From IMG/VR virus record IMGVR_UViG_3300030117_001177, positions 1 through 27,843 of that record: 27,843 nucleotides of DNA; one strand, 5' to 3'. How positions within the stretch are numbered: position 1 is the stretch's first letter; each line of letters starts with the position of its first letter. The notes beneath the pieces were generated by a model. That model was not told where the DNA came from, did not search any database, and saw nothing but the letters and a program-made list of their open reading frames with translations. Below, one piece after another: positions 1-7,015 of the stretch. The position numbers and the translations under genes were made by a program. The stretch is from a virus.

Positions 1-1068
1 AAGGTATCCTTGGCCTCTGACTCAAAAAGTGCAGGAAAGTGGCAAACAAGCCAGGGTGGCGAGTATTTTGCGGCAGGTGTGGGTGGTGCGATAGCCGGTA
101 GGGGTGCAGATTTGCTGATTATTGACGATCCGCACTCTGAACAGGACGCAATGTCGATTAATCTGTTGGATTCCTGTTACGAATGGTACACATCGGGGCC
201 GAGACAGCGACTTCAGCCCGGTGGTTCGATTGTTATTGTAATGACACGGTGGAATACAGCGGATTTAACGGGCAGATTGCTGACTAGGCAGACAGAAACG
301 CACTCTGACCAGTGGGAAGTGGTGGAACTGCCTGCGATTTTTGAAGATTCGGGCAATGTGTTGTGGCCAGAGTTCTGGAAGAAGGAGGAGTTGGATGCAG
401 TTAAGGCGTCGATCCCTGTTTCCAAGTGGAATGCGCAGTATCAGCAGAATCCTACGTCGGAAGAGGGTGCGATTATCAAGCGGGAGTGGTGGCAGCTATG
501 GGAAGCTGAAGATCCTCCTGCGTGTCATTATGTTATTCAGTCGTATGATACGGCGTTTTCTAAGAAGGAGACGGCGGACTACTCCGCTATCACCACCTGG
601 GGCGTATTTTCGCCACAGGAGGGCATGGGTGATGCGATTATCTTGTTGGATGCGCAGAAAGGCCGGTGGGACTTCCCTGAGTTGAAGGCCGTTGCGCAGG
701 AGCAGTATGTTGAGTTCAACCCTGACATGGTGTTGATTGAGGCCCAGGCGAGTGGTACGCCATTGACGCATGAATTACGGGCGATGGGCATTCCTGTGGT
801 GAATTATCGGCCATCTAGGGGCAATGACAAGATGACTCGTGTTCATGCGGCGAGTCCTGTGTTTGAGGCTGGTATGGTGTGGGCACCTGACCGTGTATTT
901 GCGGATGAGGTGATTGAGGAGTGCGCTGCATTTCCGTTTGCACCGCACGATGATTATGTGGACACTACGACGCAGGCAATACTAAGATTCAGACAGGGTA
1001 ACTTTATCAATCTTTATTCTGACGAGGATGAAGAAGAAGTATACCGAGATAGGCGCGCATATTATTAA
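1..1068 (+). CDS. terL: Terminase large subunit, C-terminal part (5' end cut by window)
   Basis: ATP-driven motor and nuclease that cuts concatemeric phage DNA and pumps it through the portal. The frame is open from base 1, and the Walker A ATP-binding loop expected upstream is absent, so the true start lies outside the window; the TTG at 10 is not a convincing start. Counting from nt 10, the Walker B motif LLIIDDPH has its acidic pair near residues 39-40, the coupling motif VMTRWNTADL lies near 78-86, and the RNase H-like nuclease domain follows with D180 (QSYDTAF), E244 (VLIEAQ) and D315/D318 (HDDYVD). These match the terminase family whose nuclease domain is known as TIGR01630. It opens the packaging block, with a 41-nt gap before the next gene. 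Family assignment is sure; the gene is incomplete. Confidence 0.93.
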   Translation, partial: KVSLASDSKSAGKWQTSQGGEYFAAGVGGAIAGRGADLLIIDDPHSEQDAMSINLLDSCYEWYTSGPRQRLQPGGSIVIVMTRWNTADLTGRLLTRQTETHSDQWEVVELPAIFEDSGNVLWPEFWKKEELDAVKASIPVSKWNAQYQQNPTSEEGAIIKREWWQLWEAEDPPACHYVIQSYDTAFSKKETADYSAITTWGVFSPQEGMGDAIILLDAQKGRWDFPELKAVAQEQYVEFNPDMVLIEAQASGTPLTHELRAMGIPVVNYRPSRGNDKMTRVHAASPVFEAGMVWAPDRVFADEVIEECAAFPFAPHDDYVDTTTQAILRFRQGNFINLYSDEDEEEVYRDRRAYY

Positions 1069-1109
1069 GCCCCCATACGGGCATACCCTACGGGGAAAGG
1101 AGATCTCTC

Positions 1110-2183
1110 ATGGCAAAGGTTAGAAAACTTTTAGATGCTGCTTCTAAAAAAATTGATGACTTTTTAACCCCCTCCGAGCTTACGAAAGCTCAAGCTGCCG
1201 CTAGGAGAAGAACGGGCAGGAAGCTTGCAAAAGACAAAGATCCTTTGAAGGCATTTTCTGAAAGCAAAGACCCTGCGGTCAAAAAGCTTAGGGCTGAGAA
1301 GGCTGCAGAGGCTAAAGCCAAAGCTTCAAAGACCAGGGCTGGCCAACGCAAAAGACAAGCGGCTGCTAGGAAGGAGGCTGTTGATAAAAGAAAGTCTCAA
1401 ATAGCTAAAGGCGCTGGATCAACTGCGGGGGCAACTGCGCTTGTTGGTGCTGGCGCTGCAGCTGCAACGGGCGCCAAATCTTCAAATAGATCTACTGGCA
1501 CTGGCACACGAAGCCAGACTGAAGGCAAGAGAAGCACAATCAAGAAAGAACGTATTGGTTCTGGAAGAAGCATGTACATGCTTGATGGTCGTTTGAATAT
1601 TTCTAAAGATAATCTGAAAGACAGTGGCATGACTCTTAGGGAATATGCCAACTACATGAAGGACAATAACAAGCGTCCGCCAAAGGCGAAGCCAGGTGTA
1701 AAGTTTGGTAAGACAGGACCTGCGTATGCGAAAAGTGGCGCAAAGAAAAAAGCCATGGGCGGCATGATGAAATCCAAGATGGCGTCAAAGGGTGGCGCGA
1801 AAGGTGGCCGCAGACCCACGGGCATGAAAAATGGCGGCATGCCCATGAAGACTGTGAACGGGATGAAAGTTCCTGCATTTGCAGCTGATGGCAAGGGCCC
1901 TAACGATCTCACCAAAAAGATGATGGGCGGCGGCATGATGAAGTCGAAGATGGCTTCAAAGGGTGGTGCCAAAGGCGGACGTAAGCCCGGTGGCATGCAG
2001 GCTGGCGGCATGATGAAGCCCAAGGGCATGGCCAAGGGTGGCAAGATGGGGCCGAAGGGTTACGCCAAAGGCGGCGCTATGACCAAGAAGGGCATGGCTA
2101 AGGGTGGTTCTGTTCGCAGAAACACTAAGCCTCGCGGTGTAGGTGCTGCGCTTCGTGGATACGGCAAGGCGATGAAGAAGTAA
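1110..2183 (+). CDS. Lys/Gly/Met-rich basic repeat protein, probable virion protein
   Basis: Function unknown. The start is an ATG preceded by a good AAAGGAG ribosome site at 1096-1102. The N-terminal 100 residues are Lys/Ala/Arg-rich and probably helical. A short Ala/Gly stretch near residues 105-120 resembles a weak hydrophobic segment. The C-terminal half (about 200-357) is Gly/Lys/Met-rich with many KGG, NGG and MAKGG steps. A 20-residue segment (GGMMKSKMASKGGAKGGR...) occurs twice, 57 residues apart. The protein ends in RGVGAALRGYGKAMKK, a tail related to those of other proteins here (6090-6284 and 25715-26089). Such composition suggests disorder and nucleic-acid binding. It lies between terminase and portal and overlaps the next gene by 1 nt (TAATG), so it is probably co-expressed with head genes. 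A DNA-associated internal virion role is inference. Confidence 0.8.
   Translation: MAKVRKLLDAASKKIDDFLTPSELTKAQAAARRRTGRKLAKDKDPLKAFSESKDPAVKKLRAEKAAEAKAKASKTRAGQRKRQAAARKEAVDKRKSQIAKGAGSTAGATALVGAGAAAATGAKSSNRSTGTGTRSQTEGKRSTIKKERIGSGRSMYMLDGRLNISKDNLKDSGMTLREYANYMKDNNKRPPKAKPGVKFGKTGPAYAKSGAKKKAMGGMMKSKMASKGGAKGGRRPTGMKNGGMPMKTVNGMKVPAFAADGKGPNDLTKKMMGGGMMKSKMASKGGAKGGRKPGGMQAGGMMKPKGMAKGGKMGPKGYAKGGAMTKKGMAKGGSVRRNTKPRGVGAALRGYGKAMKK
1758..1988 (+). repeat. Two 60-bp direct repeats, 171 bp period, inside the Lys/Gly/Met-rich gene
   Basis: Copy A is at 1758-1817 and copy B at 1929-1988. Both encode GGMMKSKMASKGGAKGGR followed by two residues ending in proline, and they differ mainly at third codon positions. 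The period is exactly 57 codons, so the duplication is in frame and probably arose by internal gene duplication rather than as a DNA site. Confidence 0.8.
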
Positions 2184-2563
2184 TGCCTGCCCCTGTCGCG
2201 CTTTTTCCTATCATCACTTTTATCGCCAAAAAAGGCGTTGATGCTGCGATTAAGAAATATGGCAAGACTGCCGTTAAGAAAGCGCAAGAGGCTTCTAAGA
2301 AGCAGCCCACGCCAAAATCCATGCGTGACAAAAAAGGACCGTCGATTGCTGACCGAGAGCGTGCTGCAACTGCAGCGAAAAAGACGCGCAATCGTGTTGC
2401 GGCGGGTGCCGCTGCTGCAGGCGCTGGTGCTGCAGGAGGCTACGAGTTGATGAAGCGCGTTGGTCGTGCTGAAATGAAGAAGAAGGGGATCAAGCCATCT
2501 GGCACCCCGCTAGAAAAATCAAAAGGAGGAATGGTCACCAAGTGGGAAACCAAGTGGGGCTAA
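2183..2563 (+). CDS. Small basic hypothetical protein, 126 aa
   Basis: No family recognised. The ATG overlaps the stop of the preceding gene by one base (TAATG), so translation is probably coupled. The N-terminus (PAPVALFPIITFI, residues 2-14) is hydrophobic. A Lys/Ala-rich, probably helical part follows, then an Ala/Gly tract near 74-90 (VAAGAAAAGAGAAGGY), then a basic end KGGMVTKWETKWG. The hydrophobic start and Ala/Gly tract could be membrane-associating segments, but neither is a clear transmembrane helix. The KGGMV step resembles the GG tags in the other basic proteins of this region. A strong AAAAGGAGG at 2521-2529 lies near its 3' end and does not fit any downstream start well. Confidence 0.7.
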   Translation: MPAPVALFPIITFIAKKGVDAAIKKYGKTAVKKAQEASKKQPTPKSMRDKKGPSIADRERAATAAKKTRNRVAAGAAAAGAGAAGGYELMKRVGRAEMKKKGIKPSGTPLEKSKGGMVTKWETKWG

Positions 2564-2569
2564 GATAGT

Positions 2570-3268
2570 TTGCCATACCTGCAAAGCAACATCCCGCACT
2601 TCAAGTGCTGGGTGAGAAGAGAGTACACACACAACCATCAGAAATATCACGGCGAGTTCTTACACGCGATGGCAATCGCTGTGACCACCATGCCCACGAG
2701 GTGCTTGAGCTTTCAGGTAATCTTTACGGGCTGTGAAGTCGATGACGAAGAGGACGAACCAAATGTTCATGGCGGGGCCATGTGGGCGAGGATGCCGATC
2801 ACTGCTTTGGTGGCGGACACACCGTTTGAAGACTGGCCCGTCCCTATGGCAGTACACGATGCCCAGCCTTGGGACTGCTCTTCTCACACTCATGCTGTAT
2901 ACGTTCTAGATCGCGCTACTCCATGCCCCTGGCTTGCCAAGATCGATGGCAACATGTACCCAGCAAAGTATCTGTTTACGGTTGATTATGCGGAGAATGA
3001 GATCGCTGATGATCCTGCGCAGCACAAACAATCGCATGTGATGGAGTTACTTGATGCTGGCGAGTGGACTGGGAATATAGTAGCTTTGCCCAACAACAGG
3101 GTGCGAGTGACGCATCCTGCGTGGTTTGAGACTGGCAGTGGGGCACCTGACTTCAAGCCTTCTCAACACATTCACTACAGTAAGTCGGATTTGGATTACA
3201 CATTAGATGTGAATCGTATCTTCGATAATCTGTATGCGGACAGTGGCCACGATACTGAGGAAGAGTAA
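2570..3268 (+). CDS. Conserved phage protein of unknown function, 232 aa
   Basis: A compact, globular-looking protein rich in Trp, His and acidic residues. Segments such as MPYLQSNIPHFKCWVRREYT, TALVADTPFEDWP, HDAQPWDCSSHTHAVYVLDR and IVALPNNRVRVTHPAW look like a conserved family I associate with uncultured marine phages; I know no function for it. The start is taken as TTG at 2570 because the sequence from there (PYLQSNIPH) is already well ordered; the next ATG (2672) would remove about 34 residues. No clear ribosome site precedes this TTG. It is in the same frame as the preceding gene, separated from its TAA only by two codons, so reinitiation after termination is likely. It sits between small basic proteins and the portal, so a packaging or head-assembly role is possible but unproven. 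Confidence 0.8.
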   Translation: MPYLQSNIPHFKCWVRREYTHNHQKYHGEFLHAMAIAVTTMPTRCLSFQVIFTGCEVDDEEDEPNVHGGAMWARMPITALVADTPFEDWPVPMAVHDAQPWDCSSHTHAVYVLDRATPCPWLAKIDGNMYPAKYLFTVDYAENEIADDPAQHKQSHVMELLDAGEWTGNIVALPNNRVRVTHPAWFETGSGAPDFKPSQHIHYSKSDLDYTLDVNRIFDNLYADSGHDTEEE

Positions 3269-3305
3269 ACTCGACCAGATGAGATAAACTCAAGAAGGGC
3301 ATGCC

Positions 3306-5861
3306 ATGGCCATAGAGCGCGGTGTAGATGACGTTGATGTCGATGAGCTAGGGATCGAGGACAACACTAAAGAGATCGAGGTCGGAGCAGAGTCTCCTGA
3401 AGATCTTATGTTTGATGGCATGGATGACGAAGATGCCGCGCTCATGGACGATGGCACCATGGTGTTTGGCGAAGACGAGCTTCGTGAAGACATTCCTCTC
3501 CCGTTCAACTCTAACCTAGCTGAAGTCATTGATAAGTCTGATCTGGGCAGAATTTATTCTGACTTGATGGCTGACATTGATGACGATAAGTCATCGCGCA
3601 AAGAGTGGGTTGATCAGTATACCGAGGGCTTGAAGTTCTTGGGCATGAAGTTTGAAGATCGCACTGAGCCTTTTGAGGGCGCATCTGGTGTGATTCATCC
3701 GTTGCTTGCTGAGTCTGTCACTCAGTTCCAAGCACAAGCATACAAAGAATTATTACCTGCTGGTGGCCCGGTTAAGACCATGGTCATGGGTATGGGCACG
3801 CCGCAGACAGATCTGCAGGCCGCTCGTGTTCAGGAGTTCATGAACTATCTGATCACTCAGGAGATGAAGGAATACGATCCTGAGACTGACCAGCTGCTGT
3901 TTTATTTGCCTTTGTCTGGCAGCGCATTTCGTAAGGTTCACTTCGACCAGTCACTAGGTCGTCCTGTTTCTCGTTTCATTCCATCTGAAAAACTGATTGT
4001 GCCTTACGGCACCACCAGTCTTGATAATGCGGTGCGTATCACGCATGTGATTGACATGTCGATGAACGAAGTGCGCAAGCTTCAACAGACGGGCTTTTAT
4101 CGCAAGACCAAGATTTCTGGTGAGTCTGACGATACGACATATTCTTCTACGGATGTTGAGGAAGAGATTGATGAACTGCAGGGCGTGAAGCCATCTGGTA
4201 GTTCTAGTGATTACGAAGCAGAGCTCATGGAAGTTCACGTTGAGCTTGATATCCCAGGCTTTGAAGACAAGGATGCGCAAGGTGAAGACACAGGTATCAA
4301 GCTACCGTACATCGTCACGTTACTCCCCAAGCAAAACACGATTCTTTCGATACGCAGGAACTATGTCGAAACGGACATTATGCGCCGTCGCATTGACTAC
4401 TTTGTGCATTACAAGTTTCTGCCAGGTGTTGGTTTTTACGGTTTTGGTCTGACCCATATGATTGGTGGATTGTCTCAGGCATCCACTTCGATTCTGCGTC
4501 AGCTGATCGACGCTGGCACGCTGGCTAATCTACCTGCAGGTTTCAAGGCTCGCGGCATTCGTATTCGTGATAGCGATGTGCCGCTGCAGCCTGGCGAGTT
4601 CAGGGATATGGATGCACCCGGCGGGTCGCTGCGCGATGCGTTGATGCCTCTGCCTTTTCAAGAACCAAGCGGCACTTTGTTGCAGTTACTTGGTATGTTG
4701 GTAGATGCAGGCCGTCGCTTTGCTTCTGTGGGTGATATGCAGGTTGGTGACGGTAACCAGCAGGCGCCTGTCGGCACCACGATTGCGTTACTTGAGCGTG
4801 GCACCAAGGTGATGAGCGCGATACACAAGCGCATGCACTACAGCCAAAAGGTTGAGTTCAATCTGCTTGCACGGGTGATCAAAGAGTCACCAATCAAGGC
4901 GTATCCGTATCAGATCGCTAGTGGTCAGCAGCAGTTGTTGGCACAGGACTTCGATGATCGTATCGACATCATTCCTGTGTCTGACCCGAATATCTTCTCC
5001 ATGAGCCAGCGCGTGATGCTTGCTCAAGAGATGATGCAGATGGTGCAATCTAATCCGCAGATCCATGGGCCACAGGGCATGTACGAAGCGTATCGTCGTA
5101 TGTACGAAGCCATGGGCATACAGCAGATTGAGCAGGTGTTACCACCACCTCCACAGCCACAGCCTATGTCGCCCGCCATGGAGAACGCTGGGTTCTTGCA
5201 GATGCAGCCTGCACTGGCATTTGCTGATCAAGACCATGATGCGCATATCAAGTCGCACTTGGCGCTGTTGAGGTCACCGATTGTTGCTGCCATGCCACCG
5301 GGACAACAACAGGTTTCTGCCATGATTCAGGCACATATATTCCAGCATGTTGATTTCAAGGCTCGTGAAATGGCGCAGCAAGACCCTGAAGTTATGCAGA
5401 TGCAGCAGCAAATGCAGCAGACTCAACAGCAGATGCAGCAAGAGGCGCAAGTAAACCCGATGGCTGCGCAACAGGCTCAGATGCAGATGCAGCAAATGCA
5501 ACAGCAGATGCAGTTGATTATGGAAGACAAGGTTGCTCAGATCACAACACAGATCATAGAAGAGCTTGCTCCAGAGCTTGCACCACCACAGCAAGATGAC
5601 CCGCTGGTCAACCTGCGTGATCGTGAGCTTGATATCAAAGAAGCAGATCTGCAACGTAAAGCGAGCGAAGCTGATCGACGTATTGAGCTTGAGGCAGAGC
5701 GTATTGATAACACTGCAGACATGGCTGATGAGCGCATGGACTTGCAGAAAGAGATCGCTGACATGAAGGACGATGTGGCCCGTGAGCGAATAGGCTTGCA
5801 ACGTTCTGCACAGATGGCTAAAACTGCAGAGAATATTGCCAAGGATTTTTTCAGGCAGTAA
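3306..5861 (+). CDS. Portal (head-tail connector) protein
   Basis: Forms the ring at the capsid vertex through which DNA enters and leaves. At 851 residues it is long for a podovirus portal (P22's is about 725). The first 60 residues are strongly acidic (DVDVDELGIEDN, DGMDDEDAAL). The portal core follows, with recognisable stretches WVDQYTEGLKFLGMKFEDRT, FEGASGVIHPLLAESV, FYLPLSGSAFRKVHFDQ and GFGLTHMIGGLSQASTSILR. About residues 695-745 are Gln/Met-rich coiled coil (MQQQMQQTQQQMQQEAQ), likely the barrel or internal extension, followed by a long charged helix to the end. The start ATG at 3306 has AAGAAGGG at 3292-3299; an ATG at 3301 in another frame reads only four codons before a stop. It belongs to the P22-like podovirus portal group. 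Assignment is confident. Confidence 0.9.
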   Translation: MAIERGVDDVDVDELGIEDNTKEIEVGAESPEDLMFDGMDDEDAALMDDGTMVFGEDELREDIPLPFNSNLAEVIDKSDLGRIYSDLMADIDDDKSSRKEWVDQYTEGLKFLGMKFEDRTEPFEGASGVIHPLLAESVTQFQAQAYKELLPAGGPVKTMVMGMGTPQTDLQAARVQEFMNYLITQEMKEYDPETDQLLFYLPLSGSAFRKVHFDQSLGRPVSRFIPSEKLIVPYGTTSLDNAVRITHVIDMSMNEVRKLQQTGFYRKTKISGESDDTTYSSTDVEEEIDELQGVKPSGSSSDYEAELMEVHVELDIPGFEDKDAQGEDTGIKLPYIVTLLPKQNTILSIRRNYVETDIMRRRIDYFVHYKFLPGVGFYGFGLTHMIGGLSQASTSILRQLIDAGTLANLPAGFKARGIRIRDSDVPLQPGEFRDMDAPGGSLRDALMPLPFQEPSGTLLQLLGMLVDAGRRFASVGDMQVGDGNQQAPVGTTIALLERGTKVMSAIHKRMHYSQKVEFNLLARVIKESPIKAYPYQIASGQQQLLAQDFDDRIDIIPVSDPNIFSMSQRVMLAQEMMQMVQSNPQIHGPQGMYEAYRRMYEAMGIQQIEQVLPPPPQPQPMSPAMENAGFLQMQPALAFADQDHDAHIKSHLALLRSPIVAAMPPGQQQVSAMIQAHIFQHVDFKAREMAQQDPEVMQMQQQMQQTQQQMQQEAQVNPMAAQQAQMQMQQMQQQMQLIMEDKVAQITTQIIEELAPELAPPQQDDPLVNLRDRELDIKEADLQRKASEADRRIELEAERIDNTADMADERMDLQKEIADMKDDVARERIGLQRSAQMAKTAENIAKDFFRQ

Positions 5862-5880
5862 ATCAAAAGAGGGATTTACA

Positions 5881-6093
5881 ATGAGTTCAGTAAGACAGAA
5901 GATGGCCGCAGTTCAAAAGGCCGTCAACAAAGCAGAAGAAAGGTTACGCCTAGGCGAAGAGCCAACTCCAGCACTCGTTGAAGATAAGGTTGAAGAAGTT
6001 GCGCAGCCAACACCAGAAAAGAAGGCAGCACCTAAAAAGAAGGCTGCTCCAAAGGCCAAAGCCAAATCAACACCAAAAGGTAAGAAGTCATGA
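5881..6093 (+). CDS. Small Lys/Ala/Pro-rich protein, 70 aa
   Basis: No globular family. The start chosen is ATG 5881, preceded by AAAAGAGGG; the frame is open further upstream but that part overlaps the portal end. Residues 1-35 form a probable amphipathic helix (VRQKMAAVQKAVNKAEERLR). The second half is a Lys/Ala/Pro tail (PEKKAAPKKKAAPKAKAK) like the tails of histone H1 or bacterial HU-like proteins, suggesting nucleic-acid binding. It overlaps the next gene by 4 nt (ATGA). A DNA-binding or internal head role is inference from composition and context. Confidence 0.7.
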   Translation: MSSVRQKMAAVQKAVNKAEERLRLGEEPTPALVEDKVEEVAQPTPEKKAAPKKKAAPKAKAKSTPKGKKS

Positions 6094-6284
6094 TCAAGCG
6101 TCAAACGAGTTTTCCCCAGCCAAAGGTCACTGATAGCAAGGTGTCTATCAAGGATCAGGGCACTGTGAACTATGCTAAAAGTGAGTCTGTAGCCACGCCT
6201 ACTTCTTCTGCTCCTTATGGCGCAGGTGAAATGCGTGGTGGTGGCGCAGCGATTCGCGGTAAGAAGTTCAGCGGGATCTACTAA
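6090..6284 (+). CDS. Small protein with C-terminal RGGGAAIRGKKF tag, 64 aa
   Basis: Unknown function. The start overlaps the upstream stop by 4 nt (ATGA). The N-terminal 45 residues are polar and probably unstructured (SFPQPKVTDSKVSIKDQG). The end reads GEMRGGGAAIRGKKFSGIY, close in pattern to the C-terminus of the 357-residue protein at 1110-2183 (RGVGAALRGYGKAMKK). Small proteins ending this way are familiar to me from marine phage head regions. The shared end suggests a common binding or packaging role, which is inference. The next gene begins in the stop codon (TAATG). Confidence 0.7.
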   Translation: MIKRQTSFPQPKVTDSKVSIKDQGTVNYAKSESVATPTSSAPYGAGEMRGGGAAIRGKKFSGIY

Positions 6285-7006
6285 TGAGCATGTTTCCAGG
6301 CGACCTGTCTTCAATGTATAGGGCTTATGAGTCTGATCCAATCTCAAATCGACCTCCACCATCCATGATGGGCACTCTTGGTGGGCCAGGCTTTGGCCCT
6401 AATCCATTAGGCACCGCAGGGCCGGGTGGCTCCATGTACGGCGGAGGCTTTGGTGGAGGTTTTGGGCCACAGCCTATGCCTAGACCACCTATGTTTGGTG
6501 GCGGCTTTGGTGGTGGATTCGGTGGTGGTTTTGGTATGCCACAGCAAAACTTCCCTGGTATGGGTGGCGGTATGCAGATGCCCGGCATGGGAGGTTTTGC
6601 TTTTCCTCAGCAACAGTTTAACAGTCCGCAACCGCCCATGTATGGTGGTGGGTTTGGCGGCTTTGGTGGTGGGTTTGGTGGCGGATTTGGGCCACAACCT
6701 ATGCCTAGGCCACCTATGTTTGGTGGCTTCTCTCAAATGATGCCAGGTATGTTTGGCGGTGGATTCCAAAGTCAAGGGCCGCAAAGATTACAAGCGCAAC
6801 AAGCGCAAGCAGCAGGCGGAATGTTTGGTGGCCGCCCACCTCGAATGCCATCTGCTAGGCAACTTCAACAAATGGTGGGCGGGATAATGTTTGGCGGTAG
6901 AGGGCGCGCACAAAGCCGAGGCCGTGGACAACTTGAAATGCAGTACGGATTTGATGGCAAGCCTAGAGGTATGGGGCTGCCTACTAACATGCAAACATTC
7001 ATGTAG
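6284..7006 (+). CDS. Gly/Phe/Met/Pro-rich low-complexity protein, 240 aa
   Basis: Unknown function. Almost entirely low complexity: GGGFGGGFG runs broken by PQPMPRPPMFGG and MPGMGG. A block GFGGGFGPQPMPRPPMFGG occurs twice (near residues 55-73 and 131-149), encoded by DNA repeats at about 6437-6503 and 6652-6727. The C-terminal 60 residues are Arg/Gly/Gln-rich (RLQAQQAQAAGG, GRGRAQSRGRGQ) and end in RGMGLPTNMQTFM, a weak echo of the RGxG tags nearby. Composition resembles flexible, self-associating Gly/aromatic proteins. It is flanked by other disordered virion-region genes, so a structural or internal virion role is plausible. The open antisense frames here are repeat shadows. Confidence 0.75.
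   Translation: MSMFPGDLSSMYRAYESDPISNRPPPSMMGTLGGPGFGPNPLGTAGPGGSMYGGGFGGGFGPQPMPRPPMFGGGFGGGFGGGFGMPQQNFPGMGGGMQMPGMGGFAFPQQQFNSPQPPMYGGGFGGFGGGFGGGFGPQPMPRPPMFGGFSQMMPGMFGGGFQSQGPQRLQAQQAQAAGGMFGGRPPRMPSARQLQQMVGGIMFGGRGRAQSRGRGQLEMQYGFDGKPRGMGLPTNMQTFM
6437..6727 (+). repeat. Duplicated Gly/Phe/Pro-coding block
   Basis: Two imperfect direct copies, about 6437-6503 and 6652-6727, both containing a GGGCCACARCCTATGCCTAG core and encoding FGPQPMPRPPMFGG. They sit among shorter GGTGG/GGCTTTGG iterations. Differences are mostly synonymous, so selection appears to act on the protein repeat. Confidence 0.7.
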
Positions 7007-7015
7007 GTATTAACG

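Noticed and set aside
1069-1100. Possible terminator between the terminase gene and the next gene
   Set aside because: The GC-rich CCCCATACGGGCATACCCTACGGGG stretch forms only short imperfect stems and lacks a following T tract.
1652-2044. 130-residue antisense frame opposite the Lys/Gly/Met-rich gene
   Set aside because: Its Pro/Met/Phe-rich product is the direct complement of GGC/ATG/AAG-rich coding repeats; no ribosome site or neighbouring antisense gene supports it.
5274-5801. 175-residue antisense frame opposite the portal 3' end
   Set aside because: A Leu/His-rich product generated by the CAG/ATG repeats of the portal coiled coil; all neighbours are on the + strand.
6325-6784. Antisense Pro/Lys-rich frames opposite the Gly/Phe repeat gene
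   Set aside because: Mirror images of GGN-rich repeats, with no start context.
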